Both the position numbers and the translations under genes were made by a program. From Paenibacillus sp. YYML68 (GTDB taxonomy: Bacteria; Bacillota; Bacilli; Paenibacillales; NBRC-103111): a stretch of 64,000 bases of DNA. Where the stretch lies: assembly GCF_027923405.1 (NCBI RefSeq), contig NZ_BQYI01000001.1, forward strand, positions 366,501-430,500. The letters run 5' to 3'. Below the pieces are notes generated by a model. The model was not told the origin of the DNA and did not search any database. It was given only the letters and a program-made list of their open reading frames with translations. Below, in pieces: positions 1-9,900 of this stretch (positions within the stretch are counted from its first letter, which is position 1; each line of letters opens with the position of its first letter).

Positions 1-3000
1 GACTTGACAGGTGCATCGACTGCCGGACAGTGGCGGCTTGCTGTACGGGCGAGCGATCTTGCAGGGAATACGGGCAATATTCAATCCGAGCCGTATACGA
101 TTGATCGCACAGGACCGCAGGTGACAGTCACACCGAATGGCAGTGAGACGTACAGTCGAAGCTACAACATTCAAGTGTCCGCCTCTGACCCGGCTGGTAT
201 CGGCACGCTTCAGTATCAATGGACCGATAGTGCCGATACGCCGGGATCGGGCTGGCGTTCGACGTCAAGCGGCAGCACGATTACGGGTGAGTCCCACTTC
301 GAGGGCATGTGGTACTTACATCTGATGGCGACTGACTCAGCGGGCAACGTCACGACGACGTACAAGCCGTTCCGATATGACCAGCAGGCCCCAACTGTCA
401 GCTTCTCGCCTGATGGCTCGAGCGCTCCGGCGAAGACGGCGAATCCAACCGTCAATGCGGTAGATGCGTACTCGTCGGTCCAGCTGTACGCCATGTGGAA
501 GCGTCAAGGCGAGTCGGTGCAGGCATCCGATGCAGGCTGGGTGCAGGTGAGCACAGCGAACGTGCCGCTGAACAGCGGCGACGGCTCCTGGGTGCTTCAT
601 GTGAAGGCGACGGACAGCGCGGGCAATATGCAGCTGTACGTGAGCTCGCCGTACTTGCTCGATAACACGGCGCCGACGGGCTCGGTTGTTCCGATGAAGG
701 CTTCGACGACATTACCGCAGGCCGAGCTCAAGCTGACAGGCACCGATACAGTCAGCGAGACGGGTGAACTGGAATATACGATTTCGTTGGACGGGGGCAG
801 TCAGTGGAGCAGCTGGCAGCTGTTCACGGCAGAGGTTCCAGTACAGCTTCCCGACCAAGAGGGTACGTACCCAATACAGGTGAAGCTTCGCGATCAGGCG
901 CTCAACGAGAGCAACGTATATACGACTGAAGTTGCGGTAGATCGGACCGCACCAACGGCAGAGGTTCAATATTCAACGACGAAGCCGACGAAGCAGAGCG
1001 TCATCGCGACATTGATCAACGTGCAGGACGGGGTTACATCGAGTGCTGATGTGAGGGTCGTCAATAACAACGGCGACATGTCCAGAACGTTGACCGAGAA
1101 CGGTACCTTCGAGTTCATTATTGAGGATGAGGCGGGCAACCAGCGTACGATCGAGGCGAAGGTAAGCTGGATCTTCGAGGAGGCCGTCAGCATCGGTGTG
1201 ACGCCAGATGGAAGAGCCACAGCTGCACAGGGGGCCAAGGCTGTCGTGACCGTTACGAACACGGCACCATTCGAGGTAGATCCGAAGCTGGAGTATCAGT
1301 GGAGCACAAGCGACCAGCCGTCTAGCTCTGCTTGGAGCGTGGCAGCGGACGGCACGTATAACATCACCGATAAGGTGCGTGTCGACGTACAGCTGGCTAA
1401 CGGCTCGTACACGTTCGAGCTGAACGGCGGTGATGGGGACTGGTATTTGCACGTACGAGCGTTCGACAGTGATGGTGTGCCTGTTGTGAAGTCGACAGGA
1501 CGGTTCCTTCTGGACAATACGGCACCGACAGGAAGCGTGGAGCTGGCGCAGCCGATTACGCGCAGCCCGGAGGCGAAGCTGAAGCTGACTGGAGCGGACG
1601 ATCGGACGATTAACGGTAATCTCGAGTATGCAATATCGACGGACAACGGCACGAGCTGGTCCAGCTGGACGCTGCTGGCTGCTGAGCGTACGGTTGATTT
1701 GCCCAATCAGGAGGGCACGTACAGCATCTACGTCAAGCTGCGGGACGAAGCTTCGAATGAGAGTGTCAGCTATCCGGTGCAAGCGATTATCGATCAGACG
1801 GCGCCAACAGCTTCGATTCAATATTCGACAACGGAAGCGACGAAGCGCCCGGTGACGGCTACACTTGTAGGCTTGGCGGATAATGTGTCTGCCGCTGAGC
1901 GCATTACCGTATTGAACAACAACGGTGAGAAGACGAAGGAGCTTACAGCGAACGGGACGTTCACCTTCGTTCTGGCTGATGAGGCTGGCAACGAGCGTAC
2001 GATTGAGGCGAAGGTCGATTGGATCTACGAGGAGAACGTCGAGGTGACGATTATGCCTGCCGGTCAGGGGACCGCTGCACAGTCGGTGAAGGCGAGCGTC
2101 GTCGTGACGAACAGCTTCCCGGTGCCTGTAGACCCGAAGCTGGAGGTTCAATGGACGAAGGAGAATGCAGCACCGGCTAGTCAAGGCTGGAAGAAGGCCG
2201 AGGCGGGCACTTATTCGTTAGATGGCGAAGGTGCCGAGGCGAAGGTAACCATTACAACCGATGAGCACGGTCATCACCTAGAGCTGAGCGGGGTGGATGG
2301 AAGCTGGTACTTACACGTCCGCGCCTTCAACAGCGACAATGAACCGACGCTGAAGTCGAGCAGCCGCTACTTGCTGGACAATACGGGGCCGACGGGCTCG
2401 GTAGAAGCGGCTGTAGCTGTAACGAAGAGCAATGAAGTGACGATGAAGCTTCAAGCGCAGGACAACCTGAGCACGTCGTCCGAGCTCATGTATACATGGT
2501 CGACAGACGGTGGGCTGACGTGGAGCGCATGGGCTGCCTACGACACGGAGAAGACGGTCAAGCTGCCAGATCAGGAGGGCGAGCACACCGTTCTTGTGAA
2601 GTTCCGTGATGCGGTCTTGGTTGAGAGTGCGACCTACAGCACGCGTGTGACGATTGACCGCACAGGTCCATCAGCCGTCGTCCAGTACTCGCTTAGCACC
2701 TACACCAAGGGCGTGGTAACCGCGACGCTTGCGGACTGGAGCGATAACGTATCGACACCGGATCGAATGAAGGTGACGAATAACGGTGGAGCTGAGGTGA
2801 AGACGTTCAGCTCTAACGGAGCCTTCAGCTTCATCCTTGAGGATGAAGCTGGCAATACAACGTCAATCGAAGCGAAGGTAGACTGGATCTTCGAGGAGCT
2901 GGTTACGATCAGCCTCGAGCCGAACGGCAGCACAGTGGCTGCCCGCGAGGCGAACGCGGAAGTAACGGTACATAATACAGCACCGATTACGGTGGATGCG

Positions 3001-6000
3001 AAGTTGCATTACCAGTGGAGTCAACAGGCGACACCTTCTGATCCGAATTGGATCGAGGCTGTGCACGGAAGCAGCAAGACGCTCGCGGAAGGTGTCACAT
3101 CTCGTGTAGTCGTCAGCGGAGGCAAGCATCAGATTAAGCTTGCTGGAGCGGAAGGAAGCTGGTACTTGCACGTGAAGGCGCTGAACAGCGAAGGGGCACC
3201 GACGGTGAAGTCGAGCGAGCCGTATGTGCTTGATAATACGGCGCCGAAGGGCAAGGTGCGTTACAGTCCGGCTACCGCGACGGGCAGCTTAGTAACGGCG
3301 TATCTGGAGCTAGAAGAGGCAGCGACGGTCATCAGCCCTGAGAACGGGGCGTTGTTCCGCGTTTTTGATCAGAATGGGGAATACGAGTTCCGCTTCAAGG
3401 ATGCAGCAGGCAATATCGGGACCGTGAAGGCGGAGGTGACGTGGATTGATCCGTCGCTCAGCACGGCCCATATCAGCTTCTCCACCCGAGAGCTGACGAA
3501 TAAGCCAGTGCAGGTGACGATCAGCGTCACGGGTGAGCCTGAGCGCAGCATTGCGAGTGTGGACATTCCGGCTGATATGCAGCCGGTGCTGATCGACAGC
3601 AAGGCTGCAGCGAATGGCACGGTCACCTCGGTCGTCTACGAGGTAGGGGCGAACGGTATCTTCCACGTTAATATTAGCTATAGTGGCATAGACCGTATAG
3701 ACCGTATTCCAGTAACGGTCGATAACATCGATCGGGTCGTACCGACTGGCTATGTCACACTCGATAAGCAATCGTGGACGAATGGTCAAGTGATCGCGAC
3801 GTTGCATGCACAGGATAACGCCGGTGCTGTAACGGTGCTGAACAACGGAGGCCAGTGGACGCGTACATTTACGGATAACGGGCAATTCGAGTTCGAATTC
3901 CGCGATGCAGCAGGCAACACGGCCAAGGTGATCGCTACGGTGAGCAACATTGACCGTACAGCACCAGTAGGCACCGTGTCCTACAGCACGATGACGTGGA
4001 CGAAGGAGCAGGTGACCGCGACCTTGTCCGCAACGGATAATAGCGGCGCAGCCGTCGTCATCGTCAACAACAACGGTCAGGCTGACCGACTGTTCACGGA
4101 TAACGGCGAATATACGTACATGCTTCGCGACGCGGCGGGCAACACCGCAGAGGTGAAGGCGGTAGTGTCTCAGATCGACCGCGTCGCACCGACGGGAACG
4201 CTGAGCTACAGCGTCGACCCTAGCCAGACGACGAATCAAGCGGTCACGGTGACGATTACGCTCAGCGATGCTTCGAATACGGCTCGCGTTACGAATAACG
4301 ACGGAGCCTTGACGTACACGTTCGAGGACAACGGGGAGTTCGTGTTCCACATCGCCGATGAAGCGGGCAATACCGCGGAGGTGAAGGCGGTTGTGGCCAA
4401 TATGGACACCATCGCACCTCAAGCGGACGTTCAATATTCGGTCACATCTTGGACGATCGGTAACGTGACGGCATTGTTGAAGCCAAGCGAGCCGGTTCGC
4501 GTGCTGAACAATAACGGTTCATTGGAGTACGTGTTTACAGACAATGGAACGTTTGACTATGAGATTGAGGATGAAGCTGGCAACAAGGCGACGATTACGG
4601 CCAAGGTTGACTATATCGATCGGACGCCCCCTGCCGGTACGCTCGAGTACAGCACAACGGCTTGGACGAGCAGCAACGTGACGGTCACCCTGCAGCCGCA
4701 GGACAACAGCGGCGCATCAGTTACCGTTACGGGTGGGAAGCTGACGCATACATTCACCGATAACGGCGAGTATACGTTCACGCTGAAGGATGCCGCTGGC
4801 AATATCGGCACCGTGAAGGCTACGGTGAGCAACATTGACAAGACGGCGCCGACCGGTACCGTATCGTTAAGCACGACCAACAAGACGAATCAGGATGTAC
4901 TAGCGACGTTAACGGCGCAAGACAGTCAGAGCAAGGCGACGGTCGCGAACAATAATGGCAGCATGACGTATCTGTTCACGCAGAACGGTCAGTTTACGTT
5001 CGAGCTCGTCGATGAAGCGGGGAATAAGACGCTCGTACCAGTGACCGTCAGCAACATCGACAAGACCGCGCCTACCGCACAGCTGGTCTATTCGGAGAAG
5101 GGATGGACGAAGGGCAACGTACAAGTAACGGTGAAGCCGAGCGAGCCTGTGACCATCGTCAATAATAATGGCTCCGATACGTATACCTTCACGGACAATG
5201 GCAGCTTCCAGTTCGAGCTAATCGATCAGGCAGGCAACAAGGCGGTCATTACTGCCGAAGTGTCGAACATCGACCGTACGGCGCCCACGGCTGAAGTGCT
5301 GCACAGCGTCCAAGGCTGGACGAACGGCGATGTGACCGCAACCGTCGTACCATCGGACAACAGCGGAGCGCCTGTCATCATCGTCAGCAACAATGGCAAG
5401 AGCGATTATGTGTTCCGCCAGAACGGCGAATTTGATTTCGTGCTGCGGGATGCAGCGGGCAATACGGCGACGGTGAAGGTAACGGCTGCCAATATCGATA
5501 AGACGCCGCCAACTGGCAAGCTGGTGTACAGCGCCGACGTGCGGAAGAAGACGAATCAGGATGTGACCGCAACGGTAACAGCCAGCGATACACAGTCGAA
5601 GGTGCATATCGCGAACAACGACGGCAAGCCGACCTATACGTTCACGGCGAACGGAGAGTTCAAGTTCGAGCTGGTCGATGAAGCCGGCAACGTCGGCTAT
5701 GCCACAGCGGTTGTAGCCAATATCGATAAGGAAAAGCCGACGGCTACGGTCGAATATTCCAAGCTCGGCCCGGCTCCGACGAACAAGGACGTCATTGTGA
5801 CGCTGAAGAATGCATCTGAGCGCATCTACGTGACGAACAACGAGCAGAAGACGAGCTATACGTTCACGACGAACGGACAGTTCGCCTTCCAGATCGTCGA
5901 TGATGCGGGCAATACCGCGGTCATCGAAGCGAAGGTCGATTATATCGACAAGGTCGCACCAGTCGGAACGGTCACCTATAGCACGACCGAGCCTACGCGC

Positions 6001-6891
6001 GAAGCGGTGAAGGCGACCGTTCAAGCGTCGGAGCCGTTCCAGGTGAGCAACAACCTCGGACGGACCGAGCGTGAGTTCTATCAGAATGGCAGCTACGAAT
6101 TTATATTAGTTGATGCAGCGGGCAATGTCGGATCGGCTACCGCAGTCGTCGGCAACATCGACCATACGCCTCCGCAGGTGACGGTGACGTACAGTGAGCA
6201 GCAGCTTACGAACGGGCCGGTCACGGCAACGGTCGTCTCGAACGAGCCGATCCGGGTGCTGAACAACAGTGGCAGCAGCCAGCTCGTCTTCCGCGAGAAC
6301 GGTACGTTCACGTTCCTCGTCGCGGATGCTCTAGGCAATGAGACGCGTGTCGATGCAGTCGTCAGCAATATCGACAAGCAGGCACCGCAGCTCGTCCTCG
6401 AGCGCACGGGTGAGCTGAGCTTCATCGAGAGCGGCAGCTATCGATTGGATGACTATTGGGCAACGGATGGAACGGATGGCGACCTGACCGCAAGCGTCGT
6501 CGTCAGCTACAACGGCTTCGATATCGCCAAGCCGGGCACGTACAGTGTGCAGTACTCGGTAACCGACCGTGCAGGCAATACGACGACGGTCTCGCGCAAG
6601 GTAACGGTGATCGGCAAGAATGAGAAGCGTCTGTTCGTGAACGGTACGGCAGTGGGTACAGAGGCTCTGATCATGAAGGGAGCCAAGCATACGTTCCAGC
6701 TCGTCAATGGCGAGGGTGCAGTGTCGATCAAGTGGAAGAAGGGCAAGGTCGATCACGGCGGCATGAAGGCGGGTGCGACTGAGCTGGCAGGCACGGAGTT
6801 CACAGCAGCATCGTCCGGCTGGTATACGTTCTACGTGCAGGACCAGGAGCGGAAGTCCTATCTCGTGCACCTGTACATCAGCTCATTGTGA
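1..6891 (+). CDS. giant secreted Ig-like repeat protein (5' end outside window)
   Basis: The reading frame is open from base 1, so the N-terminus and any signal peptide lie upstream; about 2,296 residues are visible. The first half consists of long repeats of about 285 residues, each containing a W-Y-L-H-V-(R/K)-A motif followed by LDNTAPTG. The second half is about twelve shorter repeats of about 73 residues starting with ID(R/K)xAPTG and ending DAAGN...VSNID. A last domain resembles a DUF5011-type Ig fold, followed by about 75 residues of unknown type. This is typical of extracellular adhesive or stalk-like proteins of Paenibacillaceae. It has no SLH domain or sorting signal at its C-terminus. 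The SLH-anchored protein that starts 40 bp downstream is probably co-transcribed and may be its partner. The function is inferred from architecture only. Confidence 0.85.
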   Translation, partial: DLTGASTAGQWRLAVRASDLAGNTGNIQSEPYTIDRTGPQVTVTPNGSETYSRSYNIQVSASDPAGIGTLQYQWTDSADTPGSGWRSTSSGSTITGESHFEGMWYLHLMATDSAGNVTTTYKPFRYDQQAPTVSFSPDGSSAPAKTANPTVNAVDAYSSVQLYAMWKRQGESVQASDAGWVQVSTANVPLNSGDGSWVLHVKATDSAGNMQLYVSSPYLLDNTAPTGSVVPMKASTTLPQAELKLTGTDTVSETGELEYTISLDGGSQWSSWQLFTAEVPVQLPDQEGTYPIQVKLRDQALNESNVYTTEVAVDRTAPTAEVQYSTTKPTKQSVIATLINVQDGVTSSADVRVVNNNGDMSRTLTENGTFEFIIEDEAGNQRTIEAKVSWIFEEAVSIGVTPDGRATAAQGAKAVVTVTNTAPFEVDPKLEYQWSTSDQPSSSAWSVAADGTYNITDKVRVDVQLANGSYTFELNGGDGDWYLHVRAFDSDGVPVVKSTGRFLLDNTAPTGSVELAQPITRSPEAKLKLTGADDRTINGNLEYAISTDNGTSWSSWTLLAAERTVDLPNQEGTYSIYVKLRDEASNESVSYPVQAIIDQTAPTASIQYSTTEATKRPVTATLVGLADNVSAAERITVLNNNGEKTKELTANGTFTFVLADEAGNERTIEAKVDWIYEENVEVTIMPAGQGTAAQSVKASVVVTNSFPVPVDPKLEVQWTKENAAPASQGWKKAEAGTYSLDGEGAEAKVTITTDEHGHHLELSGVDGSWYLHVRAFNSDNEPTLKSSSRYLLDNTGPTGSVEAAVAVTKSNEVTMKLQAQDNLSTSSELMYTWSTDGGLTWSAWAAYDTEKTVKLPDQEGEHTVLVKFRDAVLVESATYSTRVTIDRTGPSAVVQYSLSTYTKGVVTATLADWSDNVSTPDRMKVTNNGGAEVKTFSSNGAFSFILEDEAGNTTSIEAKVDWIFEELVTISLEPNGSTVAAREANAEVTVHNTAPITVDAKLHYQWSQQATPSDPNWIEAVHGSSKTLAEGVTSRVVVSGGKHQIKLAGAEGSWYLHVKALNSEGAPTVKSSEPYVLDNTAPKGKVRYSPATATGSLVTAYLELEEAATVISPENGALFRVFDQNGEYEFRFKDAAGNIGTVKAEVTWIDPSLSTAHISFSTRELTNKPVQVTISVTGEPERSIASVDIPADMQPVLIDSKAAANGTVTSVVYEVGANGIFHVNISYSGIDRIDRIPVTVDNIDRVVPTGYVTLDKQSWTNGQVIATLHAQDNAGAVTVLNNGGQWTRTFTDNGQFEFEFRDAAGNTAKVIATVSNIDRTAPVGTVSYSTMTWTKEQVTATLSATDNSGAAVVIVNNNGQADRLFTDNGEYTYMLRDAAGNTAEVKAVVSQIDRVAPTGTLSYSVDPSQTTNQAVTVTITLSDASNTARVTNNDGALTYTFEDNGEFVFHIADEAGNTAEVKAVVANMDTIAPQADVQYSVTSWTIGNVTALLKPSEPVRVLNNNGSLEYVFTDNGTFDYEIEDEAGNKATITAKVDYIDRTPPAGTLEYSTTAWTSSNVTVTLQPQDNSGASVTVTGGKLTHTFTDNGEYTFTLKDAAGNIGTVKATVSNIDKTAPTGTVSLSTTNKTNQDVLATLTAQDSQSKATVANNNGSMTYLFTQNGQFTFELVDEAGNKTLVPVTVSNIDKTAPTAQLVYSEKGWTKGNVQVTVKPSEPVTIVNNNGSDTYTFTDNGSFQFELIDQAGNKAVITAEVSNIDRTAPTAEVLHSVQGWTNGDVTATVVPSDNSGAPVIIVSNNGKSDYVFRQNGEFDFVLRDAAGNTATVKVTAANIDKTPPTGKLVYSADVRKKTNQDVTATVTASDTQSKVHIANNDGKPTYTFTANGEFKFELVDEAGNVGYATAVVANIDKEKPTATVEYSKLGPAPTNKDVIVTLKNASERIYVTNNEQKTSYTFTTNGQFAFQIVDDAGNTAVIEAKVDYIDKVAPVGTVTYSTTEPTREAVKATVQASEPFQVSNNLGRTEREFYQNGSYEFILVDAAGNVGSATAVVGNIDHTPPQVTVTYSEQQLTNGPVTATVVSNEPIRVLNNSGSSQLVFRENGTFTFLVADALGNETRVDAVVSNIDKQAPQLVLERTGELSFIESGSYRLDDYWATDGTDGDLTASVVVSYNGFDIAKPGTYSVQYSVTDRAGNTTTVSRKVTVIGKNEKRLFVNGTAVGTEALIMKGAKHTFQLVNGEGAVSIKWKKGKVDHGGMKAGATELAGTEFTAASSGWYTFYVQDQERKSYLVHLYISSL
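658..3255 (+). repeat. long tandem repeats, about 852-864 bp each
   Basis: The junction encoding LDNT(A/G)P(T/K)G recurs near 658, 1510, 2374 and 3229, spacings of 852, 864 and 855 bp. Each unit carries a W-Y-L-H-V segment, a W-S-x-W segment and a VDWI(F/Y)EE segment, so the unit is a multi-domain block rather than a single Ig fold. The nucleotide sequences have diverged, so these are old duplications. Confidence 0.75.
3724..6400 (+). repeat. short tandem Ig-like repeats, about 12 copies of 220 bp
   Basis: From about 3724 to 6380 the protein repeats a unit of about 73 residues: ID(R/K/H)xxP, then YS..., a (V/L)xNN(N/G)G motif, FTxNGxFxFxxxDxAGN, and VxNID. Copies vary by a few residues and share many identical short nucleotide stretches, which makes this stretch prone to recombination and to assembly collapse. 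Confidence 0.8.
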
Positions 6892-6931
6892 TGATGAGGC
6901 AATCGGAATGGCTTAACCTATGGGAGGCAGT

Positions 6932-9900
6932 ATGAATAAATGGATGAGAAGGACGATCGCAGCGGCTGGCAGCTTCGCGCTCCTGCTGGCAGCGCCGCTC
7001 CAGCAGTGGGCGTACGCGGCAGCGGAGACGAACGGCCCGTCGATCGTCAAGGTGAACAACGACTACGTGCAAGTAGACATTAAGCGGGACAACGGTCGCT
7101 TCAGCATCAAGAACTTGCTGGGCGACTCCACCCGCCCATCGGACAACGATGCTCCGCTGCTGTATAAGGATAAGGAGCCGGAGACGTCGTTCGCGACGTT
7201 CCGGGTCGGAGGCAAGGACTACATCTACGGGAACCCTTACGGGTTCCTGAATATGAGCGGCACGTTCAGCGAGCTGCCTCAGACGACTGGCGGCGTGAAC
7301 ACGTCGGTGTGGAACGTCGGGGCGATTAGCATCAGGCAGACGCTGGAGGTCGTGAGTGATGTGAACCATCCGAACGTTGGTAATGTGCGTGTTCGCTATG
7401 AGGCGAAGAACAACGGCTCGCAGCCCGAGGCGATCGGAGCGCGCATCTTGCTGGACACGATGCTCGGCACGAACGACGGTGCAGGCTTCATGGCTGGCGG
7501 TAGCGGTCAAGATATGACGAAGGAGCAGCGTCTGACCGGCAGTCAAATTCCTGCCTATTGGCGCAGCGTCGATAACAAGTTCAATCCGGCGGTGTTCGGC
7601 TACGGACTTGTGAGCGGCTGGGGCAATGAGAAGCCGCATGAGCTTGTGTTCGGTCATTGGAACAAGCTGTCGGAGACGAAGTGGGACTTCACACCGGATT
7701 CGACGCTCGATTTTACGAAGACGGGCAATCCGTATGGAACGGCAGACAGTGCGGTGGCGCTGTACTGGAATCCGAACAGTCTTGCTCCAGGCGAAAGCCG
7801 CGTCTATGAGACGTACTACGGCGTCGGCAACTTCATGGCATCGGCGGGCTCGCCGTATCGTCTGCAGACGTTCGCTCCGACGCAGCTGACGGTGAATGAA
7901 GCGAAGGATGGCTATACGGAACAGGAGTTCGAGATTAAGGTCGAGATGGACAACACGCAGTCAGGCGCGAGAGCGCTGACGAACGTGACGGCAGGACTTA
8001 TTCTGGAGGACGGGCTATTGCCTGTTACGGGGCAGCCGCTGCAGCAGACGACATCGGCCGTCGCTGTGAACGGAAGCCATACGTTCACCTTCAAGGTGAA
8101 GGCCGCTCCGCAAAGCACCTATACGGTCAAGGAGTATCGCATCGATGTGAAGGCAGATGAGTATGCGGAGGCGGTATCGGGCGGCGGGTTCATTATGCTG
8201 CCAGGCATCGCGGGAACACCGCCTGCTGTTCAGTTCGAGAAGATTGGACCGGAGACCGTGTACAAGGAAGGCACGCGGTATATGACGGTGAAGGGTCAAG
8301 GCTTCGACGTGCTGAAGGACTTGTCACGGTGGGAGCTGTGGCTCGAGCAGAAGACGACGGGGGAGAAGACGCTCATTCCGGCCCGAGCCATTACCGTGTC
8401 GAGCGATACCGACCTGATGGTGAAGGTAGAGGGTGAATATGAGACAGGCGAATACCAGTTCGTGCTGAAGCATGAGTTATTCGGCACGCTGCGAGCCGGT
8501 CAGATGATTACGGTTAGCGATGATACGAAGTATATCGGGCAATATTACGGTCTGCTCGTCGTTCGCAAGACGGTCGCTGCGGGGGAGGACCCGGTATACA
8601 GCCTCGTCTCGCTGGACGGTGAGGAGGCGCTTGAGAAGCTGAAGGAGGACCTTCCAGCCTCAGACAGCATCGTGCTGGAGATTCGCGGCGATATTATGGA
8701 GCGGACGGAGGACGGTCAGACGCAGTATGTCGTCGGAACGGAGAAGAACGCGGCCGAGATCAATTCGGTCATCGAATACAAGGGCAAGCCGCTTACGCTC
8801 GTCAAGCAGCAGGCGGACAGCACTCATATTAGCGATTATATTGAGATGACGGGCGACGGCTCCCTGCGAATATCGGATGGCGGCATGGAATTCTGGAAGT
8901 ACGAGTTCGCGCTGGAGCTGAAGGATGGCGAGGACTACTCGCTTGATCCGCAGGACGATCAGGAGCCGGTCACACTGGAGCTGACAGGTCTTGGCAAGGC
9001 GGTCAAGATGATCAGCGGCTTCGCGATCGAGATCAACGACGTTATTCTTCAGGAGAAGGCGCTGTCGTTCTCCGGCTTGATGGCGTTATCGTTCTTGCCG
9101 GGAGGCAAGTCCAAGTATACGGAGCTGAAGGAGCAGCATTGGGGCACCGAAGGCAACGGCAAGGGTGGTGATCTGGGCAAAATGGATGATAGCCTGTTCA
9201 GCTTCTCGGCCTCTGTAGACAGCGTGTTGTACGGGGAGAAGGACGATGGTAAGGTCGGTTTCGTTGGAATCGATACGACCGCATCGCTCCAGCTGCCGGA
9301 GGACTTCCTCGGCGGGTTCATCAAGAGCAAGAAGTCAGCCTCTCTTACGATCAACACAATAGACAACATCTACGGTGTCGATTTGGAAGCGGAGATCAAG
9401 GTCATTGAGTTCCATGGCATCTTGACGATTGCAATCGTCGAAGGCAGCCCGACGATCGACGACTTGTTCATCTCCGCAGGCGGGGAGCCGGGTATTATGA
9501 TCTCTCCTGCTGTGTTTCTGACGAAGCTCGGCGGCGGTGTGGAGGATTTCAGCTCGGCATCGGACGGTCCAGGCAAGATCGTCGTACAGGCGGCACTGAA
9601 GTTCGCGAAGGTGCTGGAGGGTGATTTTATACTGAAAATATCGTGGTTCGGCTTCACGCTGACCGGTGAGCTGGCGATCGCGAAGCTGCCGTTCCTCAAG
9701 GAGGTGTCGGTCGATGCCCGATGGGCAGCACCGGCTAAGCTGGAGCTGAACGCGGCGCTGAACGTGCTCGATATTGTGATCGGTCAAGTCTACGTGTACA
9801 TCTCGGGAGAACGATTCGAGGGCTACGCCAAGGCGGGGCTGATTATTCCGAAGTTCATCCCGATTGCAGGCGGCAAGACGCTGGCTGGCATTGAGCTTGG

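Noticed and set aside
973-2184. Long open frame on the minus strand opposite the repeat protein, with similar ones at 3310-4434 and 9335-10807
   Set aside because: They are antisense to clearly coding GC-rich genes, have Arg/His/Leu-rich composition without domains and lack ribosome sites.
3724-6400. Regular short repeats considered as CRISPR-like or as a minisatellite
   Set aside because: They are in-frame protein domain repeats of about 220 bp with coding-type variation, not spacer-repeat units.
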